This document shows positions 53,580-64,000 of a DNA stretch of 64,000 nucleotides, one piece after another. How positions within the stretch are numbered: the stretch's first letter is position 1; every line of letters starts with the position of its first letter. The position numbers were made by a program, and so were the translations under genes. This DNA comes from Protonemura montana. Its lineage: Eukaryota; Arthropoda; Insecta; Plecoptera; Nemouridae. Under the pieces are notes generated by a model that was not told the origin of the DNA, ran no database searches, and saw only the letters and a program-made list of their open reading frames with translations. The stretch lies in NCBI GenBank assembly GCA_947568835.1, contig CANOQG010000007.1, forward strand, positions 3,782,001-3,846,000. Reading direction: 5' to 3'.

Positions 53580-56418
53580 CTAGGGGCAGGACATGGGGCA
53601 GGACATGGGGCAGGACATGGGACAGGACATGGGGCAGGACATGGGGCAGGACATGTGGCAGGACATGGGGCAGGACATGGGGCAGGACATGGGGCAGGAA
53701 ATGGGGCAGGACATGGGACATGGGGCAGGACATGGAGCAGGACATGGGGCAGGACAAGGGGCAGGACATGGGGCAGGACATAGGGCAGGACATGGGGCAG
53801 GACATGGGGCAGGACATGGGGCAGGACATGGGACATGGGGCAAGACATGGGGCAGAACATAGGGCAGGACATGGGGCAGGACATGGGGCAGGACATGGGA
53901 CAAGACATAGGGCAGGACATGGGGCAGGACATGGGGCAGGACATGGGGCAGGACATGGGACATGGGGCAGGACAGGGGGAGGACATGGAGCAGGACATGG
54001 GGCAGGACATGGGGCAGGACATGGGACAGGACATAGGGAAGGACATGGGGCAGGACATGGGGCAGGACATGGGGCAGGACATGGGACATGGGGCAAGACA
54101 TGGGGCAGGACATGGGGCAGGACATAGGGCAGGACATGGGGCAGGACATGGGGCAGGAAATGGGACAGGACAAAGGGCAGGACATGGGGCAGGACATGGG
54201 GCAGGACATGGGGCAGGACATAGGGCAGGACATGGGGCAGGACATGGGGCAGGACATGGAGCAGGACATGGGACATGACATGGGACAGGACATGGGGCAG
54301 GACATGGGGCAGGACATGGGGCAGGACATGGGGCAGGACATGAGGCAGGACATAGGGCAGGACATGGGGTAGGACATGAGGCAGGACATGGGACAGGACA
54401 TGGGGCAGGACATGGGGCAGGACATGGGACAGGACATAGGGCAGGACATGGGGCAGGACATGGGGCAAAACATGGGGCAGGACATGGGACAGGACATGGG
54501 GCAGGACATGGGGCAGGACATGGGGCAGGACATGGGGCAGGACATGGGGCAGGACATGGGGCAGGACATGAGGCAGGACATGGGACATGGGGCAGGACAT
54601 GGGGCAGGACATGGAGCAGGACATGGGACATGACATGGGACAGGACATGGGACAGGACATAGGGCAGGAAATGGGGCAGGACATGGGGCAGGACATACGG
54701 CAGGACATGGGGCAGGACATGGGGCAGGACATGGGTCAGGACATGGGGCAGGACATGAGGCAGGACTTGGGGCAGGACATGGGGCAGGACATGGGGCAGG
54801 ACATGGGACAGGACATGGGGCAGGACATGGGGCAGGACATGGGGCAGGACATGGGGCAGGACATGGGGCAGGACATGGGGCAGGACATGGGACAGGACAT
54901 GGGGCAGGACATGGGGCAGAACATGGAGCAGGACATGGGACATGACATGGGACAGGACATGGGACAGGACATAGGGCAGGACATGGGGCAGGACATGGGG
55001 CAGGACATAGGGCAGGACATGGGGCAGGACATGGGGCAGGACATGGGGCAGGACATAGGGCAGGACATGGGGCAGGACATGGGGCAGGACATGGAGCAGG
55101 ACATGGGGCAGGACATTGGGCAGGACATGGGACAGGACATGGGGCAGGACATGGGGCAGGACATGGGGCAGGATATGGGGCAGGACATGGGGCAGGACAT
55201 GAGGCAGGACATGGGACATGAGGTAAGACATGGGGCAGGACATGGAGCAGGACATGGGACAGGACATGGGGCAGGACATGGGGCAGGACATGGGGCATGA
55301 CATGGGACATGGGGCAGGACATGGGGCGGGACATGGAGCAGAAAATGGGGCAGGACATGGGGCAGGACATAGGGCAGGACATGGGGCAGGACATGGGGCA
55401 GGACATGGGGCAGGACATGGGACATGGGGCAAGACATGGGGCAGGACATAGGGCAGGACATGGGGCAGGACATGGGGCAGGACATGGGACAGGACATAGG
55501 GCAGGACATGGGGCAGGACATGGGGCAGGACATGGGGCAGGACATGGGACAGGACATGGGGCAGGACATGGGGCAGGACATAGGGCAGGACATGGGGCAG
55601 GACATGAGGCAGGACATGGGACAGGACATGGGGCAGGACATGGGGCAGGACATGGGACAGGACATAGGGCAGGACTTGGGGCAGGACATGGGGCAGGACA
55701 TGGGGCAGGACATGGGACAGGACATGGGGCAGGACATGGGGCAGGACATGTGGCAGGACATGGGGCAGGACATGGGGCAGGACATGGGTTAGGAAATGGG
55801 GCAGGACATGGGACATGGGGCAGGACATGTAGCAGGACATGGGGCAGGACAAGGGGCAGGACATGGGACAGGACATAGGGCAGGACATGGGGCAGGACAT
55901 GGGGCAGGACATGGGGCAGGACATGGGGCAGGACCTGGGGCATGACATGGGACATGGGGCAGGACATGGGGCAGGACATGGAGCAGGAAATGGGGCAGGA
56001 CATGGGACAGGACATAGGGCAGGACTAGGGGCAGGACATGGGGCAGGACATGGGGCAGGACATGGGACAGGACATATGGCAGGACATGGGGCAGGACATG
56101 GGGCAGGACATGGGGCAGGAAATGGGGCAGGACATGGGAAATGGGGCAGGACATGGAGCAGGACATGGGGAAGGACAAGGGGCAGGACATGGGGCAGGAC
56201 AAAGGGCAGGACATGGGGCAGGACATGGGGCAGGACATGGGGCAGGACATGGGACATGGGGCAAGACATGGGGCAGGACATAGGGCAGGACATGGGGCAG
56301 GACATGGGGCAGGACATGGGACAAGACATAGGGCAGGACATGGGGCAGGACATGGGGCAGGACATGGGGCAGGACATGGGACATGGGGCAGGACAGGGGG
56401 AGGACATGGAGCAGGACA

Positions 56419-56425
56419 TGGGCAG
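56419..56425. other. 1-bp deletion (11-bp unit), first copy
   Basis: ATGGGCAGG has three G where other units have four. The same deletion is found at 60,798 (offset 4,378) and 63,737 (a further 2,939), and with an added G-to-A change at 56,694. Confidence 0.85.
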
Positions 56426-56693
56426 GACATGGGGCAGGACATGGGACAGGACATAGGGAAGGACATGGGGCAGGACATGGGGCAGGACATGGGGCAGGAC
56501 ATGGGGCAGGACATGGGGCAGGAAATGGGACAGGACAAAGGGCAGGACATGGGGCAGGACATGGGACATGGGGCAGGACATGGGGCAGGACATGGGGCAT
56601 GACATGGGGCAGGACATGGGACAGGACATGGGGCAGGACATGGGGCAGGACATGGGACATGGGGCAGGACAGGGGGAGGACATGGAGCAGGAC

Positions 56694-56699
56694 ATAGGC
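56694..56699. other. 1-bp deletion, derived copy (ATAGGC)
   Basis: This is the duplicated partner of the site at 56,419. It keeps the deletion and adds a G-to-A change, giving ATAGGCAGG. Confidence 0.8.
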
Positions 56700-57895
56700 A
56701 GGACATGGGGCAGGACATGGGACAGGACATAGGGAAGGACATGGGGCAGGACATGGGGCAGGACATGGGGCAGGAAATGGGACAGGACAAAGGGCAGGAC
56801 ATGGGGCAGGACATGGGACATGGGGCAGGACATGGGGCAGGACATGGGGCATGACATGGGGCAGGACATGGGACAGGACATGGGGCAGGACATGGGGCAG
56901 GACATGGGGCAGGACATGGGGCAGGACATGAGGCAGGACATTGGACAGGACATGGGGCAAAACATGGGGCAGGACATGGGACAGGACATGGGACAGGACA
57001 TGGGGCAGGACATGGGGCAGGACATGGGGCAGGACATGGGACATGAGGCAGGACAGGGGGAGGACATGGAGCGGGACATGGGGCAGGACATGGGGCAGGA
57101 CATGGAGCAGGATATGGGGCAGGAAATGGGGCAGGACATGGGACAGGACATAGGGCAGGACATGGGGCAGGCCATGAGGCAGGACATGGGGCAGGACATA
57201 AGACATAGGGCAGGACAGGGGGAGGACATGGAGCAGGACATGGGGCATTACATGGGGCAGGACATAAGACAGGACATAGGGCAGGACATGGGGCAGGACA
57301 TGGGGCAGGACATGGGGCAGGACATGGGACATGGGGCAAGACATGGGGCAGGACATGAGGCAGGACATGGGGCAGGACATGGGGCAGGACATGGGGCAGG
57401 ACATGGGGTAGGACATGGGGCAGGAAATGGGACAGGATAAGGGGCAGGACATGGGGCAGGACATGGGACATGGAACAGGACATGGGACAGGACATGGGAC
57501 ATGGGGCAGGACATGGGGCAGGACATGGAGCAGGACATGGGACAGGACATAGGGCAGGACATGGGGCAGGACATAGGGCAGGACATGGGGCAGGACATGG
57601 GGCAGGACATCGGGCAGGACATAGGGCAGGACATGGGGCAGGACATGAGGCAGGACATGGGACAGGACATAGGGCAGGACATGGGGCAGGACATGGGGCA
57701 GGACATGGGACAGGACATAGGGCAGGACATGGGGCAGGACATGGGGCAGGACATGGGGCAGGACATGGGACAGGACATGGGGCAGGACATGGGGCAGAAC
57801 ATAGGGCAGGACATGGGGCAGGACATGAGGCAGGACATGGGACAGGACATGGGGCAGGACATGGGGCAGGACATGGGACAGGACATAGGGCAGGA

Positions 57896-60800
57896 CTAGG
57901 GGCAGGACATGGGGCAGGACATGGGGCAGGACATGGGACAGGACATGGGGCAGGACATGGGGCAGGACATGTGGCAGGACATGTGGCAGGACATGGGGCA
58001 GGACATGGGTTAGGAAATGGGGCAGGACATGGGACATGGGGCAGGACATGTAGCAGGACATGGGGCAGGACAAGGGGCAGGACATGGGACAGGACATAGG
58101 GCAGGACATGGGGCAGGACATGGGGCAGGACATGGGGCAGGACATGGGGCAGGACCTGGGGCATGACATGGGACATGGGGCAGGACATGGGGCAGGACAT
58201 GGAGCAGGAAATGGGGCAGGACATGGGGCAGGACATAGGGCAGGACATGAGGCAGGACATGGGGCAGGACATGGAGCAGGACATGGGACATGACATGGGA
58301 CAGGACATGGGACAGGACATAGGGCAGGACATGGGACAGGACATGGGACAGGACATAGGGCAGGACATGGGGCAGGACATGGGGCAGGACATAGGGCAGG
58401 ACATGGGGCAGGACATGGGGCAGGACATGGGGCAGGACATGGGGCAGGACATGGGGCAGGACATGAGGCAGGACATGGGACATGGGGCAAGACATGGGGC
58501 AGGACATGGAGCAGGACATGGGGCAGGACATGGGGCAGGACATAGGGCAGGACATGGGGCAGGACATGGGACAGGACATATGGCAAGACATGGGGCAGGA
58601 CATGTGGCAGGACATGGGGCAGGACATGGGACATGGGGCTGGACAGGGGAAGGACATGGAGCAGGACATGGGGCAGGACATGGGGCAGGACATGGGGCAG
58701 GACATGGGACAGGACATAGGGAAGGACATGGGGCAGGACATGGGGCAGGACATGGAGCAGGACATGGGACATGGGGCAAGACATGGGGCAGGACATGGGG
58801 CAGAACATGGGGCAGGACATGGGGCAGGACACGGGGCAGGACATGGGGCAGGACATGGGGCAGGAAAAAGGACAGGACAAGGGGCAGGACATGAGGCAGG
58901 ACATGGGACATGGGGCAGGACATGGGGCAGGACATGGGGCATGACATGGGGCAGGACATGGGACAGGACATGGGGCAGGACATGGGGCAGGACATGGGAC
59001 ATGGGGCAGGACATGGGGCAGGACATGGAGCAGGACATGGGACAGGACATAGGGCAGGACATGGGTTAGGACATAGGGCAGGACATGGGGCAGGACATGG
59101 GGCAGGACATGGGGCAGGACATAGGGCAGGACATGGGGCAGGACATAGGGCAGGAAATGGGGCAGGACATGGGGCAGGACATACGGCAGGACATGGGGCA
59201 GGAATTGGGGCAGGACATGGGGCAGGACATGGGGCAGGACATGGGGCAGGACATGGGGCAGGACATGGGACAGGACATGGGGCAGGACATGGGGCAGAAC
59301 ATGGAGCAGGACATGGGACATGACATGGGACAGGACATGGGACAGGACATAGGGCAGGACATGGGGCAGGACATGGGGCAGGACATAGGGCAGGACATGG
59401 GGCAGGACATGGGGCAGGACATGGGGCAGGACATAGGGCAGGACATGGGGCAGGACATGGGGCAGGACATGGAGCAGGACATGGGGCAGGACATTGGGCA
59501 GGACATGGGACAGGACATGGGGCAGGACATGGGGCAGGACATGGGGCAGGATATGGGGCAGGACATGGGGCAGGACATGAGGCAGGACATGGGACATGAG
59601 GTAAGACATGGGGCAGGACATGGAGCAGGACATGGGACAGGACATGGGGCAGGACATGGGGCAGGACATGGGGCATGACATGGGACATGGGGCAGGACAT
59701 GGGGCGGGACATGGAGCAGAAAATGGGGCAGGACATGGGGCAGGACATAGGGCAGGACATGGGGCAGGACATGGGGCAGGACATGGGGCAGGACATGGGA
59801 CATGGGGCAAGACATGGGGCAGGACATAGGGCAGGACATGGGGCAGGACATGGGGCAGGACATGGGACAGGACATAGGGCAGGACATGGGGCAGGACATG
59901 GGGCAGGACATGGGGCAGGACATGGGACAGGACATGGGGCAGGACATGGGGCAGGACATAGGGCAGGACATGGGGCAGGACATGAGGCAGGACATGGGAC
60001 AGGACATGGGGCAGGACATGGGGCAGGACATGGGACAGGACATAGGGCAGGACTAGGGGCAGGACATGGGGCAGGACATGGGGCAGGACACGGGACAGGA
60101 CATGGGGCAGGACATGGGGCAGGACATGTGGCAGGACATGGGGCAGGACATGGGGCAGGACATGGGTTAGGAAATGGGGCAGGACATGGGACATGGGGCA
60201 GGACATGTAGCAGGACATGGGGCAGGACAAGGGGCAGGACATGGGACAGGACATAGGGCAGGACATGGGGCAGGACATGGGGCAGGACATGGGGCAGGAC
60301 ATGGGGCAGGACCTGGGGCATGACATGGGACATGGGGCAGGACATGGGGCAGGACATGGAGCAGGAAATGGGGCAGGACATGGGACAGGACATAGGGCAG
60401 GACTAGGGGCAGGACATGGGGCAGGACATGGGGCAGGACATGGGACAGGACATATGGCAGGACATGGGGCAGGACATGGGGCAGGACATGGGGCAGGAAA
60501 TGGGGCAGGACATGGGACATGGGGCAGGACATGGAGCAGGACATGGGGAAGGACAAGGGGAGGGACATGGGGCAGGACAAAGGGCAGGACATGGGGCAGG
60601 ACATGGGGCAGGACATGGGGCAGGACATGGGACATGGGGCAAGACATGGGGCAGGACATAGGGCAGGACATGGGGCAGGACATGGGGCAGGACATGGGAC
60701 AAGACATAGGGCAGGACATGGGGCAGGACATGGGGCAGGACATGGGGCAGTACATGGGACATGGGGCAGGACAGGGGGAGGACATGGAGCAGGACATGGG

Positions 60801-62021
60801 CAGGACATGGGGCAGGACATGGGACAGGACATAGGGAAGGACATGGGGCAGGACATGGGGCAGGACATGGGGCAGGACATGGGGCAGGACATGGGGCAGG
60901 AAATGGGACAGGACAAAGGGCAGGACATGGGGCAGGACATGGGACATGGGGCAGGACATGGGGCAGGACATGGGGCATGACATGGGGCAGGACATGGGAC
61001 AGGACATGGGGCAGGACATGGGGCAGGACATGGGGCAGGACATGGGGCAGGACATGAGGCAGGACATTGGACAGGACATGGGGCAAAACATGGGGCAGGA
61101 CATGGGACAGGACATGGGACAGGACATGGGGCAGGACATGGGGCAGGACATGGGGCAGGACATGGGACATGAGGCAGGACAGGGGGAGGACATGGAGCGG
61201 GACATGGGGCAGGACATGGGGCAGGACATGGAGCAGGATATGGGGCAGGAAATGGGGCAGGACATGGGACAGGACATAGGGCAGGACATGGGGCAGGCCA
61301 TGAGGCAGGACATGGGGCAGGACATAAGACATAGGGCAGGACAGGGGGAGGACATGGAGCAGGACATGGGGCATTACATGGGGCAGGACATAAGACAGGA
61401 CATAGGGCAGGACATGGGGCAGGACATGGGGCAGGACATGGGGCAGGACATGGGACATGGGGCAAGACATGGGGCAGGACATGAGGCAGGACATGGGGCA
61501 GGACATGGGGCAGGACATGGGGCAGGACATGGGGTAGGACATGGGGCAGGAAATGGGACAGGATAAGGGGCAGGACATGGGGCAGGACATGGGACATGGA
61601 ACAGGACATGGGACAGGACATGGGACATGGGGCAGGACATGGGGCAGGACATGGAGCAGGACATGGGACAGGACATAGGGCAGGACATGGGGCAGGACAT
61701 AGGGCAGGACATGGGGCAGGACATGGGGCAGGACATCGGGCAGGACATAGGGCAGGACATGGGGCAGGACATGAGGCAGGACATGGGACAGGACATAGGG
61801 CAGGACATGGGGCAGGACATGGGGCAGGACATGGGACAGGACATAGGGCAGGACATGGGGCAGGACATGGGGCAGGACATGGGGCAGGACATGGGACAGG
61901 ACATGGGGCAGGACATGGGGCAGAACATAGGGCAGGACATGGGGCAGGACATGAGGCAGGACATGGGACAGGACATGGGGCAGGACATGGGGCAGGACAT
62001 GGGACAGGACATAGGGCAGGA
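57896..62021. repeat. Cycle 16: 4,126-bp right-arm cycle
   Basis: A 57,896, C 58,010, C 59,066, A about 60,055, C 60,167, A 60,403, D 61,374, A 62,022. The sites at 57,248, 58,010 and 59,066 recur 4,126 bp later. The C site at 59,066 is in a new context (GGGTTAGGACATAGGG instead of GGGTTAGGAAATGGGG). Carries the GGCTGG string at 58,639. Confidence 0.82.
60798..60803. other. 1-bp deletion (11-bp unit), second copy
   Basis: Three-G unit ATGGGCAGG, inherited through the 4.1-4.4-kb right-arm duplication. Confidence 0.85.
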
Positions 62022-64000
62022 CTAGGGGCAGGACATGGGGCAGGACATGGGGCAGGACATGGGACAGGACATGGGGCAGGACATGGGGCAGGACATGTGG
62101 CAGGACATGGGGCAGGACATGGGGCAGGACATGGGTTAGGAAATGGGGCAGGACATGGGACATGGGGCAGGACATGTAGCAGGACATGGGGCAGGACAAG
62201 GGGCAGGACATGGGACAGGACATAGGGCAGGACATGGGGCAGGACATGGGGCAGGACATGGGGCAGGACATGGGGCAGGACCTGGGGCATGACATGGGAC
62301 ATGGGGCAGGACATGGGGCAGGACATGGAGCAGAAAATGGGGCAGGACATGGGGCAGGACATAGGGCAGGACATGAGGCAGGACATGGGGCAGGACATGG
62401 AGCAGGACATGGGACATGACATGGGACAGGACATGGGACAGGACATAGGGCAGGACATGGGACAGGACATGGGACAGGACATAGGGCAGGACATGGGGCA
62501 GGACATGGGGCAGGACATAGGGCAGGACATGGGGCAGGACATGGGGCAGGACATGGGGCAGGACATGGGGCAGGACATGGGGCAGGACATGAGGCAGGAC
62601 ATGGGACATGGGGCAAGACATGGGGCAGGACATGGAGCAGGACATGGGGCAGGACATGGGGCAGGACATAGGGCAGGACATGGGGCAGGACATGGGACAG
62701 GACATATGGCAAGACATGGGGCAGGACATGTGGCAGGACATGGGGCAGGACATGGGACATGGGGCTGGACAGGGGAAGGACATGGAGCAGGACATGGGGC
62801 AGGACATGGGGCAGGACATGGGGCAGGACATGGGACAGGACATAGGGAAGGACATGGGGCAGGACATGGGGCAGGACATGGAGCAGGACATGGGACATGG
62901 GGCAAGACATGGGGCAGGACATGGGACAGAACATGGGGCAGGACATGGGGCAGGACACGGGGCAGGACATGGGGCAGGACATGGGGCAGGAAATAGGACA
63001 GGACAAGGGGCAGGACATGAGGCAGGACATGGGACATGGGGCAGGACATGGGGCAGGACATGGGGCATGACATGGGGCAGGACATGGGACAGGACATGGG
63101 GCAGGACATGGGGCAGGACATGGGACATGGGGCAGGACATGGGGCAGGACATGGAGCAGGACATGGGACAGGACATAGGGCAGGACATGGGTTAGGACAT
63201 AGGGCAGGACATGGGGCAGGACATGGGGCAGGACATGGGGCAGGACATAGGGCAGGACATGGGGCAGGACATGAGGCAGGACATGGGACAGGACATGGGG
63301 CAGGACATGGGGCAGGACATGGGACAGGACATAGGGCAGGACTAGGGGCAGGACATGGGGCAGGACATGGGGCAGGACATGGGACAGGACATATGGCAGG
63401 ACATGGGGCAGGACATGGGGCAGGACATGGGGCAGGAAATGGGGCAGGACATGGGACATGGGGCAGGACATGGAGCAGGACATGGGGAAGGACAAGGGGC
63501 AGGACATGGGGCAGGACATAGGGCAGGACATGGGGCAGGACATGGGGCAGGACATGGGGCAGGACATGGGACATGGGGCAAGACATGGGGCAGGACATAG
63601 GGCAGGACATGGGGCAGGACATGGGGCAGGACATGGGACAAGACATAGGGCAGGACATGGGGCAGGACATGGGGCAGGACATGGGGCAGGACATGGGACA
63701 TGGGGCAGGACAGGGGGAGGACATGGAGCAGGACATGGGCAGGACATGGGGCAGGACATGGGACAGGACATAGGGAAGGACATGGGGCAGGACATGGGGC
63801 AGGACATGGGGCAGGACATGGGGCAGGACATGGGGCAGGAAATGGGACAGGACAAAGGGCAGGACATGGGGCAGGACATGGGACATGGGGCAGGACATGG
63901 GGCAGGACATGGGGCATGACATGGGGCAGGACATGGGACAGGACATGGGGCAGGGCATGGGGCAGGACATGGGGCAGGACATGGGGCAGGACATGAGGCA
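62022..64000. repeat. Cycle 17: partial right-arm cycle
   Basis: A 62,022, C 62,136, C 63,192, A 63,342. Follows cycle 16 at offset 4,126 to about 63,273, then matches a cycle tail and, from 63,342, the sequence after 60,403 (offset 2,939) to the end of the window. Confidence 0.82.
63737..63741. other. 1-bp deletion (11-bp unit), third copy
   Basis: Three-G unit ATGGGCAGG in the segment copied from 60.4-61.06 kb at offset 2,939. Confidence 0.85.

Larger units (their letters stand above)
56400..56800. repeat. 276-bp local duplication (net +252 bp)
   Basis: The segment around GGGGGAGGACATGGAGC and its 1-bp-deleted neighbour occurs twice, 276 bp apart (56,415 and 56,691); the second copy then lacks two units. 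Right-arm offsets therefore change from 4,378 to 4,126 bp across it. The equivalent place near 60.8 kb has one copy. Confidence 0.8.
53580..57895. repeat. Cycle 15: 4,316-bp cycle, left part of the right-arm duplication
   Basis: A 53,580, B 54,736, C 55,789, A 56,025, D 57,248, A 57,896. Follows the complete cycle (offset 24,561 from 29,019) to about 56.1 kb, then changes to a right-arm type in which D to A is 648 bp rather than 468 bp (15 extra units). It contains the 276-bp internal duplication at 56.4-56.8 kb. Confidence 0.82.
1..64000. repeat. 12-bp satellite/minisatellite array (whole window)
   Basis: Every stretch of the window reads as head-to-tail copies of GGACATGGGGCA, roughly 5,400 units, all in the same orientation. 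Common unit variants carry one G-to-A change in the GGGG run (AGGG, GAGG, GGAG, GGGA). Others change the GGACAT half (GGAAAT, GAACAT, AAGACAT, AAAACAT, GACAAG, GATATG). A 7-bp unit, GGGACAT, recurs every few units, and a few 11-bp units occur. The consensus has no CpG; CpGs appear only at rare variants such as ATACGG, CACGGG, GAGCGG and ATGCGG. No gene, RNA gene, mobile element or non-repeat spacer was found anywhere. The array continues past both ends of the window. The family is not one I can name. Confidence 0.98.

Noticed and set aside
1-64000. CRISPR array
   Set aside because: There are no unique spacers; the repeat is contiguous with a 12-bp period.
1-64000. Telomeric or known centromeric satellite
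   Set aside because: The unit is not a TTAGGG-type or other telomere motif, is far from the 171-bp alpha-type length, and no CENP-B-box-like string was seen.
1-64000. p53-type response elements at GGACATG
   Set aside because: GGACATGGGG fits the first half of RRRCATGYYY but has purines where pyrimidines are required; no full half-site was seen.
1-64000. Bacterial or phage origin with genes hidden in the repeat
   Set aside because: No ribosome-binding site, tRNA, terminator, integrase or any non-repeat coding stretch was seen in 64 kb.

Overview
The whole window is one uninterrupted tandem-repeat array. From base 1 to base 64,000 it is built head to tail from a 12-bp unit, consensus GGACATGGGGCA on the + strand (TGCCCCATGTCC on the - strand). 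No inverted unit, transposon, unique spacer or recognisable gene was found. The consensus unit is 67% G+C, half of its + strand bases are G and three quarters are purines, and it contains no CpG. An array this long, with a layered higher-order structure, points to a eukaryotic nuclear genome (satellite or very large minisatellite locus, probably from a long-read assembly). Neither species nor chromosome can be told from the sequence.

Units differ by a small set of recurring changes: AGGGCA, GGGACA, GAGGCA and GGAGCA in place of GGGGCA; GGAAAT, GAACAT or AAGACAT in place of GGACAT; and a shortened 7-bp unit GGGACAT. Rare changes serve as landmarks. Those that create a stop on the - strand are named here A (GACTAGGGG), B (ATGGGTCAGG), C (ATGGGTTAGG) and D (GGGGCATTAC). 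Their spacing recurs exactly, which shows a second level: 1.06 to 5.9 kb cycles, each starting at an A site that lies 468 bp after a D site.

Layout, left to right. 76-5,994: long cycle with a 1.13-kb internal expansion. 5,995-16,020: four short, rearranged cycles, including a 6,964-bp repeat (about 6.6-9.8 kb copied at 13.6-16.8 kb). 16,021-20,810: complete 4.79-kb cycle. 20,811-29,018: hybrid cycles. 29,019-33,809: second complete 4.79-kb cycle. About 30-51.4 kb: an 8.2-8.3-kb super-unit, two full copies and part of a third, almost identical. 50.3-54.6 kb: a 3,244-bp tandem duplication. 54.9-63.3 kb: a 4.1-4.4-kb tandem duplication. The last 0.7 kb starts a further copy.

Long open reading frames exist on both strands, up to 2,577 codons on the - strand. 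They are a by-product of a 12-bp period that is divisible by three and has no stop in any - strand frame, so no protein-coding gene is called. The interest of the window is its record of how a satellite grows: slippage, unequal exchange, block duplication and patchwork homogenisation, each datable by shared private variants. All alignments were made by eye from landmark spacing; block edges marked 'about' are good to a few tens of bases.
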